NCBI GenBank assembly: GCA_012799495.1
Contig: JAAZLD010000186.1
Span: forward strand, 1-34,551
Direction: 5' to 3'
Source: Desulfitobacterium sp.
GTDB taxonomy: Bacteria > Bacillota > Desulfitobacteriia > Desulfitobacteriales > Desulfitobacteriaceae
DNA length: 34,551 nt
The stretch's first letter is position 1; each line of letters opens with the position of its first letter. The notes under the pieces are model-generated. The model did no database searches and was not told the DNA's origin. It worked only from the letters and a program-made list of their open reading frames with translations. The translations under genes were made by a program, and so were the position numbers. This document shows positions 24,441 through 32,335 of this stretch, in pieces.

Positions 24441-24785
24441 CCCTCTCCTTAAGCATTATTTTAGTATAGATTTATTTAAATAATAAGAATATCTACCCTA
24501 ATGGTTGAATTATCCCCCTCACCAGTCTAATCTTAAGGGTCAACGGTCATTAGGGAAGGATAAAGGAGGACTTTGGTAAGATATAAATAGAGAGAGATGA
24601 ACATAGGTTGATTAAATAATGAGTGGTAGGTGATGAAATGGGTGGATGAGTGGTAGGTGGATAGCAAATTATTGAATGAGAAAATGGAATCTGGGAAAAT
24701 AATGATTGTAGCAATAAATGAGTGGATGACTGTATAGCTATAAAAGTAAATGAATTTAATGGTTAAGTTGTATTGACAAAAAATA
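24441..24785. other. 345-bp intergenic region with short direct repeats
   Basis: No convincing gene. Near 24441-24500 it must hold the promoter of the small minus-strand gene (TATACT reads on that strand). The rest is G-rich on the plus strand. ATGAGTGGTAGGTG occurs twice (24619-24632 and 24646-24659), with a related ATGAGTGGATGACT near 24719. A plus-strand frame that opens at 24634 is broken by TAG after seven codons and then stays open to about 24737, which could be a decayed small gene. Confidence 0.5.
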
Positions 24786-25430
24786 TTAGATGGATTGTAT
24801 AGCTTTTAAAGCATCAATTGTACTAAGAACATTTACTCCAATATTTTTTATTTCTTCAATTCCTTTTGGATACAACTGGGATATGGCATCATGGATCATA
24901 ACTATGCGAAAATCTCTTTCACTTGCCTCATATATTGATGAACGGGTACAGTTAGGATAGTTACACCCGGTAAACACAAGAGTATCAATTTCATTTTGAT
25001 GAAGAAAGTTCTCTAGGTCAGTTTGGTAAAAAGCACCCCATCTAGGCTTAAACATAACCCATTCTTTTTCCCCTATTAGTTGAAATTCTCCCTTTAAAAG
25101 TTTATTATCGTCAAGGCCCTTGTAGGATGGGGGCCAAAGCTCCCTAACTAACTCTGCCCCTTCACTATGGGGGGTGACAATCCTTGCTCCGTTTGCTATA
25201 GCCTCTCTTCGGAATATTTCTGCATTAGAGCCATCTTCTTTGTAAAGGCGAACAACATGAAGGATCGGGAGTCCTTTTTTCCTGTAGACTGTAAGGAGCT
25301 GTTTCATTTTAGGTAAAATCTCCATAGTACCTTTAATTTCTGCTGGTGCACCAGGTAGGGTAAAATCATTTTGAGTATCAATTGTAATTAGAATTGAATT
25401 TTGCCAATGTGGTTTTGTGTATTTACTCAC
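24786..25430 (-). CDS. Isochorismatase-family cysteine hydrolase
   Basis: A 214-residue hydrolase of the isochorismatase/nicotinamidase superfamily. The catalytic triad reads D18 (ITIDTQNDF), K128 (MFKPRWGAF) and C161 (TGCNYPNCTRSS). The metal-binding D-W-H motif of nicotinamidases is absent, so an amide, carbamoyl or ureido substrate is more likely than nicotinamide; this is inference. It is the last gene of a three-gene operon with a nucleoside hydrolase and a zinc ribbon, 16 bp after the latter. The context suggests breakdown of a nucleoside or of the base released from it. Confidence 0.87.
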   Translation of the reverse strand: MSKYTKPHWQNSILITIDTQNDFTLPGAPAEIKGTMEILPKMKQLLTVYRKKGLPILHVVRLYKEDGSNAEIFRREAIANGARIVTPHSEGAELVRELWPPSYKGLDDNKLLKGEFQLIGEKEWVMFKPRWGAFYQTDLENFLHQNEIDTLVFTGCNYPNCTRSSIYEASERDFRIVMIHDAISQLYPKGIEEIKNIGVNVLSTIDALKAIQSI

Positions 25431-25446
25431 TATTATTCTCCTTTAC

Positions 25447-25728
25447 CTAACCGCTAACCTGGGACTGGGGGTTATATTTACAGGGTCGTGGTACTCCATC
25501 CTTCGGAGGTTCTTTATGTTTGCGACAAGGTGTTTTACAAATTGTGTCACTAAATAAGCAATGGACCGGTTCAATAGGTGGCCTCATTGGGAGATCCGCC
25601 CCACATTTTTTACACTTTACAGGTTCATCGGGGTCATCCATATTCAATGTTTTACAATTAGGACAAATCTTTGGTCTAGGTTTTGGTGGTTTACAATTGC
25701 CACAGAAAGGATTACATGACCAACACAT
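25447..25728 (-). CDS. Cysteine-rich zinc-ribbon protein
   Basis: A 93-residue protein with 12 cysteines. CWSCNPFCGNC stands at the N terminus, a classical zinc ribbon (CPNC, then CKKC) follows at about 22-43, and a third Cys group (HCLFSDTICKTPCRKH) lies at about 56-71. Pro and Lys are abundant. Its ATG directly follows the TAA of the nucleoside hydrolase gene (TAA-ATG), and its ribosome-binding site (GGAG, 8 nt upstream) lies inside that gene, so translation is coupled. No function is known. A structural or metal-delivery role for the two hydrolases beside it is a guess. Confidence 0.75.
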   Translation of the reverse strand: MCWSCNPFCGNCKPPKPRPKICPNCKTLNMDDPDEPVKCKKCGADLPMRPPIEPVHCLFSDTICKTPCRKHKEPPKDGVPRPCKYNPQSQVSG

Positions 25729-26625
25729 TTATTTCGCTCCTTTCAACTGGGTATTCTCGTCATATTTTATTGAGTACCATGATTTGTAAAAATCCTTGAT
25801 GATTGCTTCGATGTCATTAGCTACTGGAAAATTCACTTTATGTCCTACTTCTTTTTCTTCTAGAACTACTAATCCTTTAGTGAGGTTATTATAATTTAAG
25901 GAGATAGACTGTTCCTGGTTGTTAAAGAAATGAGGATTAGTCAAATATGCAGCAGCTAAAAGATCCCATGTATAAAAGCCGTTTAGTTTGGAATTTTCTT
26001 TATTATGTTCTAGCCAGGACTTACTCCGATCAAATATATATCTTCCAATAGGAAATTTACTTGAACCAAGATTATGAACAAAGCGATCATAACTGACAAA
26101 AAGTTCGAGCCCACGATCTTGAGTGATAAGAGACAAATTCTTTCCTTCTCTTAGAACCCATAAGGTGGCAGTTGGATCGCTGGAGAAATTCCACTCATCA
26201 ATAACTGTACCATTAATAATTATTTCTTGAAAAACTCCACCCATAATGACTAATTGACCTACTTTATCAAAAAAACCAGGGTCGATTACATAAGCACCAT
26301 AAAGATTAGTGAGAACCCCAGTGGCTAAAATAGATATTTCTCCGGGATAGGTATTAACCATTTCTACCAGGTATTCAGCAGCAATACTTTGGAAACTGTA
26401 GCGGTTGGCACTTCCTTTAATTATCGGGATAGCAGTCCGCCCTAATTCTTGTAGCATATTAACTGTATTACTGTGAACAATATCGATTTTACTATTACCA
26501 TAGGTGGTGGTGATTCCACAAATTTGAATATTCTCTTTTCCTAAAAGATATAATAAAGCAAGTCCACCGTTTATATCACAACCATGGACTCCCATGGTAT
26601 TATCGCAGTCAAAAATAACTTTCAT
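25729..26625 (-). CDS. Nucleoside hydrolase family protein with an altered metal site
   Basis: The fold matches inosine-uridine nucleoside N-ribohydrolases, which split nucleosides into base and ribose. The protein has 298 residues from the ATG at 26625 (GGAGG about 9 nt upstream); an ATG at 26631 lies only 3 nt from that site. Numbered from 26631, D8 and D10 are kept (FDCDNTMG), as are IMGG (about 149), EWNFSSDP and a TWDLLAAAY that supplies the C-terminal Asp. The usual paired Asp-Asp (DVDDGLAL in this subfamily) reads D-I-N-G-G, so two calcium/ribose-binding acids are Asn21 and Gly22. Activity may be changed or lost. It is first in an operon behind a sigma-54 promoter. Confidence 0.83.
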   Translation of the reverse strand: MKVIFDCDNTMGVHGCDINGGLALLYLLGKENIQICGITTTYGNSKIDIVHSNTVNMLQELGRTAIPIIKGSANRYSFQSIAAEYLVEMVNTYPGEISILATGVLTNLYGAYVIDPGFFDKVGQLVIMGGVFQEIIINGTVIDEWNFSSDPTATLWVLREGKNLSLITQDRGLELFVSYDRFVHNLGSSKFPIGRYIFDRSKSWLEHNKENSKLNGFYTWDLLAAAYLTNPHFFNNQEQSISLNYNNLTKGLVVLEEKEVGHKVNFPVANDIEAIIKDFYKSWYSIKYDENTQLKGAK

Positions 26626-26690
26626 ATGCATGCTCCTCCGCCATAAGTAAGTGAATTATTGAGAAAGTAAACGAGTTCAATAATTAATAT

Positions 26691-26706
26691 TGCAAGTTTT
26701 ATGCCA
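26691..26706 (-). promoter_or_regulatory. Sigma-54 (-24/-12) promoter of the nucleoside hydrolase operon
   Basis: TGGCATAAAACTTGCA fits the consensus TGGCAC-N5-TTGCA with the required 10 bp between GG and GC. Transcription would start near 26680, about 55 nt before the start codon. The gene directly upstream encodes a sigma-54 activator, which strengthens the call. Confidence 0.82.
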
Positions 26707-26803
26707 CTACTCAAAACCTCGATTTTATAGGCTTTTATCTTTTTTCTTACCCCGAAAAAATCCTTTTTTGCTACAATACTGCCTATTTTAGTACAAACTT
26801 GCC

Positions 26804-26845
26804 AAAAAGAATGTCCCCTACTCTAATCTTGCAAGTAAGGGACAT
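26804..26845 (-). terminator. Terminator of the sigma-54 activator gene
   Basis: On the minus strand ATGTCCCTTAC (26845-26835) pairs with GTAGGGGACAT (26821-26811), 11 pairs with one G-U, over a 13-nt loop. TTCTTTTT follows (to 26804). It separates the activator transcript from the sigma-54 promoter downstream. Confidence 0.78.
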
Positions 26846-26884
26846 CTAAAGCCTTAATTTAATTAACAAATTTCATTTAAGTAA

Positions 26885-28969
26885 TTAGTATTCTAAATTA
26901 TAGGTTTTTAGTTTTCTATAGAGAGTTGAACGGCTAATGCCGAGGATTTTTGCAGCATCAGGGATGGAGTTCTTTGTACGGAGCAAGGCCTTCTCAATAG
27001 CTTTCTTTTCCAGTACTTCTAAGGAGAGAGTTCCACTATCTTCAAGACCTTCTTCATTTATTGAACCAGAGTCCATTAAAATATAATCAGGTAAGTTATC
27101 TATGTCAATAACATTATTTTGAGCAGAGTTAACAGCGTAGATCAGGGCATTTTGCAATTGTCTAACATTACCAGGCCATTGATACTCTAAAATTTTATTG
27201 AGTGCTTCTTTAGTGATTTCCGGGGTTTTCCAGCCTTGTTTCAGGCAATAATTTTTAATGAAATAGTGACTAAGAATCTCTACGTCCCTTGTCCTTTTAC
27301 GAAGTGGAGGAATATTCACAGTCAAAACGGAAAGACGGAAATATAAGTCTTCACGATATTGTTTTTCTTTAACCATTTTGAACAAATCTTTGTTAGTGGC
27401 GGCGACTAGTCTAAAATCTACTTTCTTATAACGCCTACCACCGATCCGCATTACCTGTTTATCCCCAAGGGCTCTCAGTAAAACTGCCTGAAGCTCTAAG
27501 GGCATATCTCCTATTTCGTCAAGGAAAAGTGTCCCACCATGGGCTAATTCAATTTTCCCCGGTCTTCCTGTCCGCTCTGCACCAGTAAAGCTTCCACCTT
27601 CGTAACCAAAAAGTTCACTCTCAATCAATTCACGGGGCATTGCTGCACAGTTCACAGCCATAAAGGGACCATTAGGACAATAATTATTGTGAATGGCTTG
27701 GGCAAAAAGCTCTTTACCTGTACCACTTTCACCGATTATTAAGATGTTTTCTTTGGAGTTGGAAAATCGTTTTGTAAGTTCAATAACTCTCCTAAATTCT
27801 TTATCTTCACCAATAATACTGTCAAAAGTATAGATTGCTACCGCGCCTGTACGGTTAGCTGCCATAGCATTAACTTTTTCCACTGGATTAAGCTTTAAAA
27901 CCGCTGTTTCGCACTCAAGAGTTTGATAATCTTTCACAGGACGAATACTAATCATATAGGAATGTTCTTCATTTCCTACGTAAATGCTTTCTTCAATATC
28001 AGCATTTTTTCCCGCTTTAATATAATCCTTTATCTGTGTATTAGTACATAGGAAATCCTTTATATTAATATTCTCTCTTTCCTCAGGACTGATTTTAAAG
28101 ATACGAGTGGCTTCCCGGTTCATATTAAGAATATTACCTTTTTTGTCAATGGTAATGACTCCTTCATCTATGACTTCTAAAGTTGTCTCTAAGATGTCCA
28201 TTGTTCTATTTAACTCATGAATCGTATTAGTTAAGTGATGATTGCTTTCCACTAGTAAATCATTGGATTTATTAAGCTTGAGTTGAGTTTCGATAGCTTT
28301 AGCTAAAGATGTTATAAGACCTAAAGTATGGGAAAGAAGATTATCTAATAATTCTCCTTCTAAACGATAAACAAAAGGTTGGCCAAGAATAATAGTACCT
28401 ATAACTTCTTCTTTATCATTCATAATTGGTGCCGCAGTACCAATAATATCATGAAGTTTTACACTAAAGTGTTCTGGACCAATTAATTGCACTGGTCTTT
28501 TCTTATTGATACATACTGAATGGGCACAGGTTCCAATGGTGTTTTCATTCCAGATAACTCCCTCAGTACTAACCCTTTTCATTTGACCAAGTTGAAGTAA
28601 AAACACACCATTAGGGTCACAAAGATAAAATATATATCCCTGTGGTAAAAGTGCCATTTCTTTAAACTTTTTCATTAGGGGCTTGGTAATATCGATTAAT
28701 GACTTGTTCTTTTCGAGAACTTTCTTATATTCTTCTTGTTCAATATAGTATTTACCTGGCGAAAGATAAGGGTCCACTCCTCTTTTCAATGAGCGAATCC
28801 AAGATTCTGCTACTTCTTTGCTAATGAACTCACATTCACGTGGATCTGCCGTTTCAACTCCTTCCAAAAACTTTAACTTGAAGTCTAATATTTTTCCACT
28901 CTTCTCAGTAGTGCTATATGGAGCACATGTATTCTTTTGAATCATGCTATGCTCTGGGGTTGCCAACAC
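26885..28969 (-). CDS. Sigma-54-dependent transcriptional activator (GAF-PAS-AAA+-Fis)
   Basis: A 694-residue enhancer-binding protein of the AcoR type. The order is GAF-like sensor (about 90-235), PAS (about 262-350), AAA+ ATPase (about 384-610) and Fis-type HTH (668-688, PDAAKILGISRSTLYRKL). The ATPase has Walker A GESGTGKE (413-420), Walker B GTLFLDEIG (479-487) and the sigma-54 contact loop as GSFTGA (459-464), a natural variant of GAFTGA. No receiver domain is present, so a small molecule or redox signal is likely sensed by GAF or PAS. The GTG start has GGGAGG 8 nt upstream. The obvious target is the -24/-12 promoter just downstream, at 26691-26706. Confidence 0.92.
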   Translation of the reverse strand: MLATPEHSMIQKNTCAPYSTTEKSGKILDFKLKFLEGVETADPRECEFISKEVAESWIRSLKRGVDPYLSPGKYYIEQEEYKKVLEKNKSLIDITKPLMKKFKEMALLPQGYIFYLCDPNGVFLLQLGQMKRVSTEGVIWNENTIGTCAHSVCINKKRPVQLIGPEHFSVKLHDIIGTAAPIMNDKEEVIGTIILGQPFVYRLEGELLDNLLSHTLGLITSLAKAIETQLKLNKSNDLLVESNHHLTNTIHELNRTMDILETTLEVIDEGVITIDKKGNILNMNREATRIFKISPEERENINIKDFLCTNTQIKDYIKAGKNADIEESIYVGNEEHSYMISIRPVKDYQTLECETAVLKLNPVEKVNAMAANRTGAVAIYTFDSIIGEDKEFRRVIELTKRFSNSKENILIIGESGTGKELFAQAIHNNYCPNGPFMAVNCAAMPRELIESELFGYEGGSFTGAERTGRPGKIELAHGGTLFLDEIGDMPLELQAVLLRALGDKQVMRIGGRRYKKVDFRLVAATNKDLFKMVKEKQYREDLYFRLSVLTVNIPPLRKRTRDVEILSHYFIKNYCLKQGWKTPEITKEALNKILEYQWPGNVRQLQNALIYAVNSAQNNVIDIDNLPDYILMDSGSINEEGLEDSGTLSLEVLEKKAIEKALLRTKNSIPDAAKILGISRSTLYRKLKTYNLEY

Positions 28970-29172
28970 AGTTACAACCTCCCTAATAAATAGTGATCGA
29001 ATATGGTTCCATTGTCTAGATAGTTCAATCTATATAAGATCATTCTACATAAATCGCGATAAACCTCCCTAATATATGATATTTTTTCATGATAACGTTA
29101 TAATATTTTTTAATTTATATAAAATAATTTTTTTTAAGTTGATAGCCTTGGATTTAAACCTGAATGCCATCA
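28970..29172. repeat. Leader region of the activator gene with a 13-bp direct repeat
   Basis: AACCTCCCTAATA occurs at 28976-28988 and again at 29062-29074. On the minus strand the downstream copy is the ribosome-binding site of the activator gene (TTAGGGAGG); the upstream copy is an equally good site with no gene behind it, only a late ATG-TAG. The rest is AT-rich, with the palindrome ATAACGTTAT near 29093. No clear promoter could be named. Confidence 0.5.
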
Positions 29173-29212
29173 AATAGGCTTCAGGGGAAAATGCTCCCAC
29201 CTGAAGCCTATT
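29173..29212 (-). terminator. Strong hairpin after the AAHS-type MFS gene
   Basis: AATAGGCTTCAGG (29173-29185) pairs perfectly with CCTGAAGCCTATT (29200-29212) over a 14-nt loop, 16 bp after the stop codon. The T-tract on the minus strand is short (TTTG), so it may act as a weak terminator or an mRNA-end stabiliser. Confidence 0.6.
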
Positions 29213-29228
29213 CTAATTTCACATAGGA

Positions 29229-30581
29229 TTAATCTGCTTTCGATATAGCTAATTCGTCGAGAGATTTACCTTTTGTCTCTTCTCTAATAAAGATTATAGC
29301 AGCAAGCATTCCGATGAATAAGGGGATTACATAGAACAAGAAGGCACTGGAGTAGCCAAGATTTAGTGAGATTACCCATCCAGCTACAATTGGTGCTAGT
29401 GCTCCACCTAATCGACCAAAAGCCTGACACCAGGATACCCCAGTATTGCGGATTTCTGTCGGATAACCTTCTGCCATGAGAGGTTGCACTGCCGTAATAG
29501 AGTAGTTAATTGCAAATCCTAAGAAGATGTTTGCTGCCAGAATTGCTACAAAATGTCCACCTACAAAGGCCATTATTACTACTGCGATTATACCCAAAAC
29601 ATAGCTGCCAATTAGATTCTTTCGTCGTCCAATAGCTTCGGCAACAAAACCAGTGGAACAGTTAGCAATTACTGCTGCACCATTTTGAGCAATTGCTAAA
29701 CCATAGGCTGACTTCAGTTCTAGGCCTTTTTCAAGCATGAGAGATGGTAGCCACGCATTGACCCCATAAACAGTGAAACATCCCATAAAGTAGGTTAGCC
29801 AAACTCCTGCGGTGATTGCAATATATTTTTTTGTAAAAAGAGCTTTCGGGCCAACTACAGCTGGTTTTGGAGGAGTAAATAACGCATCAGCGTCATACTC
29901 AGAAACCTTACCTGTAGCAATTTTTTCAATATTTTGGAGTTGTTTAATTGCTTCTTCTTTCCGTCCTTTACTAGCATACCAATAAACTGATTCTGGCATT
30001 TTGAAGTACAGGTAGATAGAATATATGAATGGAACGCCAGCTATAAGATAACACCAGCGCCACCCAATAGTAGAAACACACCAGGTAGCGATTAGTCCAG
30101 CTAGAACCCAACCTACAATCATCCAGGCCATACCGAAGGTAATAAAGAGAGCCCGGCGGTTAGTTGGTGTAGACTCAGAAAAAATAGTTGTAACAACTGG
30201 AATACAAGCCCCTAGTCCTAATCCAGCTAGAACGCGGAAAGTAGCAAAAAATGCAAAATTAGGGGCAAAGAAAATAGGAAGATTTAATAGAGAGTACATT
30301 GCAATTGCGCCAACTAAGGTTTTTCTCCGGCCGATTTTGTCTGAGATGATACCTGCAAAGGCACCACCAATAATTAAGCCAAAGAGACTCCAGGAAGATA
30401 GACTTCCCTTCTGAATTTCGTTTAATAACCATTCATCAGCTATCTGAGGCATGGTGTAGGATACGATCATATAGTCATAGCCATCGAAAACCATAGCAAG
30501 TCCAAGTAAAAAGAATATGCGCCAAGTAAACTTGTTAACCCCAAAGGAATCCATAACTTCGGATATGCTGAAACTTTTCAT
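29229..30581 (-). CDS. MFS transporter, aromatic acid:H+ symporter (AAHS)-like
   Basis: A 450-residue, 12-helix major facilitator. The first helix has MVFDGYDYMIVSYTMPQIAD, the Asp-Gly-Tyr-Asp pattern of the AAHS group. Loop 2-3 has the MFS signature DKIGRRK, repeated in the second half as EAIGRRKN. A cytoplasmic loop of about 60 residues separates the halves. AAHS members bring in aromatic and other organic acids with protons, so a carboxylate substrate is likely but not certain. It lies between a small zinc-ribbon gene and the sigma-54 activator gene, on the same strand. GGGGA about 9 nt upstream serves as the ribosome-binding site. Confidence 0.85.
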   Translation of the reverse strand: MKSFSISEVMDSFGVNKFTWRIFFLLGLAMVFDGYDYMIVSYTMPQIADEWLLNEIQKGSLSSWSLFGLIIGGAFAGIISDKIGRRKTLVGAIAMYSLLNLPIFFAPNFAFFATFRVLAGLGLGACIPVVTTIFSESTPTNRRALFITFGMAWMIVGWVLAGLIATWCVSTIGWRWCYLIAGVPFIYSIYLYFKMPESVYWYASKGRKEEAIKQLQNIEKIATGKVSEYDADALFTPPKPAVVGPKALFTKKYIAITAGVWLTYFMGCFTVYGVNAWLPSLMLEKGLELKSAYGLAIAQNGAAVIANCSTGFVAEAIGRRKNLIGSYVLGIIAVVIMAFVGGHFVAILAANIFLGFAINYSITAVQPLMAEGYPTEIRNTGVSWCQAFGRLGGALAPIVAGWVISLNLGYSSAFLFYVIPLFIGMLAAIIFIREETKGKSLDELAISKAD

Positions 30582-30743
30582 CTCAGTAAATCCCCTTTCC
30601 TTTTCTCCAACTTGGCCTGTACATGATTTAATGTACCGCCTAATTTGAATTTAGCACCTATAAGAATAATAGGAAATGGAACATAAATCAGGTTTGCCCT
30701 AGATTGCACTTTCACTTGCTCAGGCTATATATTATTAAATTTC

Positions 30744-30786
30744 GGTAGGTAGTATAGAACGTGCTACCGTATCTATACTACCTACC
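30744..30786 (-). terminator. 15-bp perfect hairpin after the zinc-ribbon gene
   Basis: GGTAGGTAGTATAGA (30744-30758) pairs perfectly with TCTATACTACCTACC (30772-30786) over a 13-nt loop. It lies 9 bp after the stop codon of the 54-residue zinc ribbon. On the minus strand it is followed by CGAAATTT, a poor T-tract; the plus side is very T-rich. A terminator or stability element is likely. The rest of the gap to 30582 shows nothing clear. Confidence 0.6.
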
Positions 30787-30795
30787 ATTTATTTT

Positions 30796-30960
30796 TTATT
30801 TTTGAGGGGTCTCTTCACCTTCAGCATTTTCATTTACTTGGGTTAAATCAGTCTTACATTTAGGACATACTTTTTGTTTTACTCCACCGACGACGGGGAT
30901 TTTCATTCCACAATTAGGACATTCGATTGGTTTTGCGGCATTTGCTGGTCTAAAACACAT
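30796..30960 (-). CDS. 54-residue zinc-ribbon protein
   Basis: A very small gene between the two MFS genes. It starts at an ATG (30960-30958) with AGGAGG about 9 nt upstream and ends in TAA. The protein begins MCFRPANAAKPIECPNCGMK and has one zinc-ribbon core, CPNC (14-17) and CPKC (32-35), plus Cys2; the tail is acidic (NENAEGEETPQK). Both a strong ribosome-binding site and a clean Cys4 motif support a real gene. It starts 47 bp after the OFA-like MFS gene. No function is known; a metal-binding regulatory or accessory role is possible. Confidence 0.8.
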   Translation of the reverse strand: MCFRPANAAKPIECPNCGMKIPVVGGVKQKVCPKCKTDLTQVNENAEGEETPQK

Positions 30961-31007
30961 AAATTACTACCTCCTAACAAATGAATCAAGAATTATTATT
31001 TTGCAGA

Positions 31008-32255
31008 TTATCCACTGAGGACTGTCTTGCCCTTTTGTGATGGGAGTGTAAATGCTGTAATAGCAGCAAGTAGCATAGCAACTGCACCTACTCCAAAAGC
31101 ACCAGTAATAGTACCAGTAGTATCAGCTACAAATCCTGCTAGCATTGGTCCAAAGAAGCGGCCAACTAAGCCCATTGTAGAAACTACGCCTGCACCGGAG
31201 CCTCCAACTTCTGTGGGGAAATAATCTGAGAAACTTGCTAGAATTACTGGTACCATGCCCATTCCCACGCCCATTAATGCAATGAGTAAATACATTACGT
31301 TTAAGGAACTTCCGTATACAAAGATGTACCCGAAAGTGGCTACGGACCACCAAATTGCTGCGATTGCAATAACAGATTTTCTTTCCATACGGTCAGACAA
31401 GGGACCCCAGATTTGCTGTCCTACAAGTTGGCTTAAGTTGTAAATTGTTACAGCTAATCCCCCTTGGACAGCAGTGAAGCCAGCATTTACAAAAGATACA
31501 GCAACAAAGGCAGTACCAGTCATATAGGCAACTTGCCAGAAGATAAACATAGTTGATACATGCCAAGTAATTTTCATTTTTAATACATCAATAAAGCTTG
31601 CATCTTTTACTGCTGGTTTTACTACATCAGTTTCACCTTCTGGTGTCCCGCAAGGAATCAAGCCTTTTTCTGATGGTTTATTGCGAACAACTAAAAAGAT
31701 AATTATTGTACAAAGAACGGCCAATCCACCTAAAATCATAGCCGCTGTTTGCCAACCAAAAGAATTGGCTAACCGAGGTAACAAGATTCCGAAAGCAGCA
31801 CCTGTAAGAACGCCACCTGCTGTAATTGTGCTCATAGCTCTTCCCCGTTTGCTAGGATGAAACCATGCACCAATCAATTTAGGAATTGTAGCACTGTAAA
31901 CTCCTGCTGCCCCAAAGCCTACTAGGGCAATGATGATCACTGCTTTTAGAAAGTTGTTGGCCATAAGTCCAAAGAGCATTACAGCAATACCTAAGACTAG
32001 ACCTGCTAAAGAGACTGAAGTTCTTGCTCCTATCTTATCAGCTAAATATCCCCAAATAAAAGAACATCCTGCATAACATAGACCAAAGACTGATACGATT
32101 GTACCTGCTGAGGTATTGGATAAGCTTAAGGACTCTTGAATTGGTGCCATAAGAATAGGTACAAACTGGACTCCGCACATAAGAATTATTTGGGTTAAAA
32201 ACCCTCCAAAAACGACAATCCAGCCATAGTGTATAGAACTTTTTGACTGACCCAT
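31008..32255 (-). CDS. MFS transporter, OFA (oxalate/formate antiporter)-like
   Basis: A 415-residue, 12-helix major facilitator. It begins SIHYGWIVVFGGFLTQIILM, typical of the OFA/monocarboxylate group. Loop 2-3 has GYLADKIGARTS, helix 4 has GFGAAGVYSATIPKLIGAWF followed by KRGRAMS, and the second half has GPLSDRMERKSV. A central cytoplasmic loop of about 35 residues separates the halves. The substrate is probably a small carboxylate but cannot be fixed. GGAGG 7 nt upstream supports the start. The gap before it holds a strongly structured leader (32336-32442). It is a second carrier in the same island as the AAHS-type one. Confidence 0.83.
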   Translation of the reverse strand: MGQSKSSIHYGWIVVFGGFLTQIILMCGVQFVPILMAPIQESLSLSNTSAGTIVSVFGLCYAGCSFIWGYLADKIGARTSVSLAGLVLGIAVMLFGLMANNFLKAVIIIALVGFGAAGVYSATIPKLIGAWFHPSKRGRAMSTITAGGVLTGAAFGILLPRLANSFGWQTAAMILGGLAVLCTIIIFLVVRNKPSEKGLIPCGTPEGETDVVKPAVKDASFIDVLKMKITWHVSTMFIFWQVAYMTGTAFVAVSFVNAGFTAVQGGLAVTIYNLSQLVGQQIWGPLSDRMERKSVIAIAAIWWSVATFGYIFVYGSSLNVMYLLIALMGVGMGMVPVILASFSDYFPTEVGGSGAGVVSTMGLVGRFFGPMLAGFVADTTGTITGAFGVGAVAMLLAAITAFTLPSQKGKTVLSG

Positions 32256-32335
32256 CTACATACCTCCATTACGTTTTTCAACGTCAGACTCGAGGAGTTA
32301 TAGGTTGAAATATATTCGCTTGTAGAAAATATAGA

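Noticed and set aside
24786..25430. Nicotinamidase (PncA) with nucleoside hydrolase as an NAD salvage pair
   Set aside because: The D-W-H metal motif of nicotinamidases is missing, so the specific call is not supported; only the superfamily is kept.
30600..30740. Second sigma-54 promoter before the AAHS-type MFS gene
   Set aside because: No GG-N10-GC pair with TGGCA/TTGCA context was found on the minus strand.
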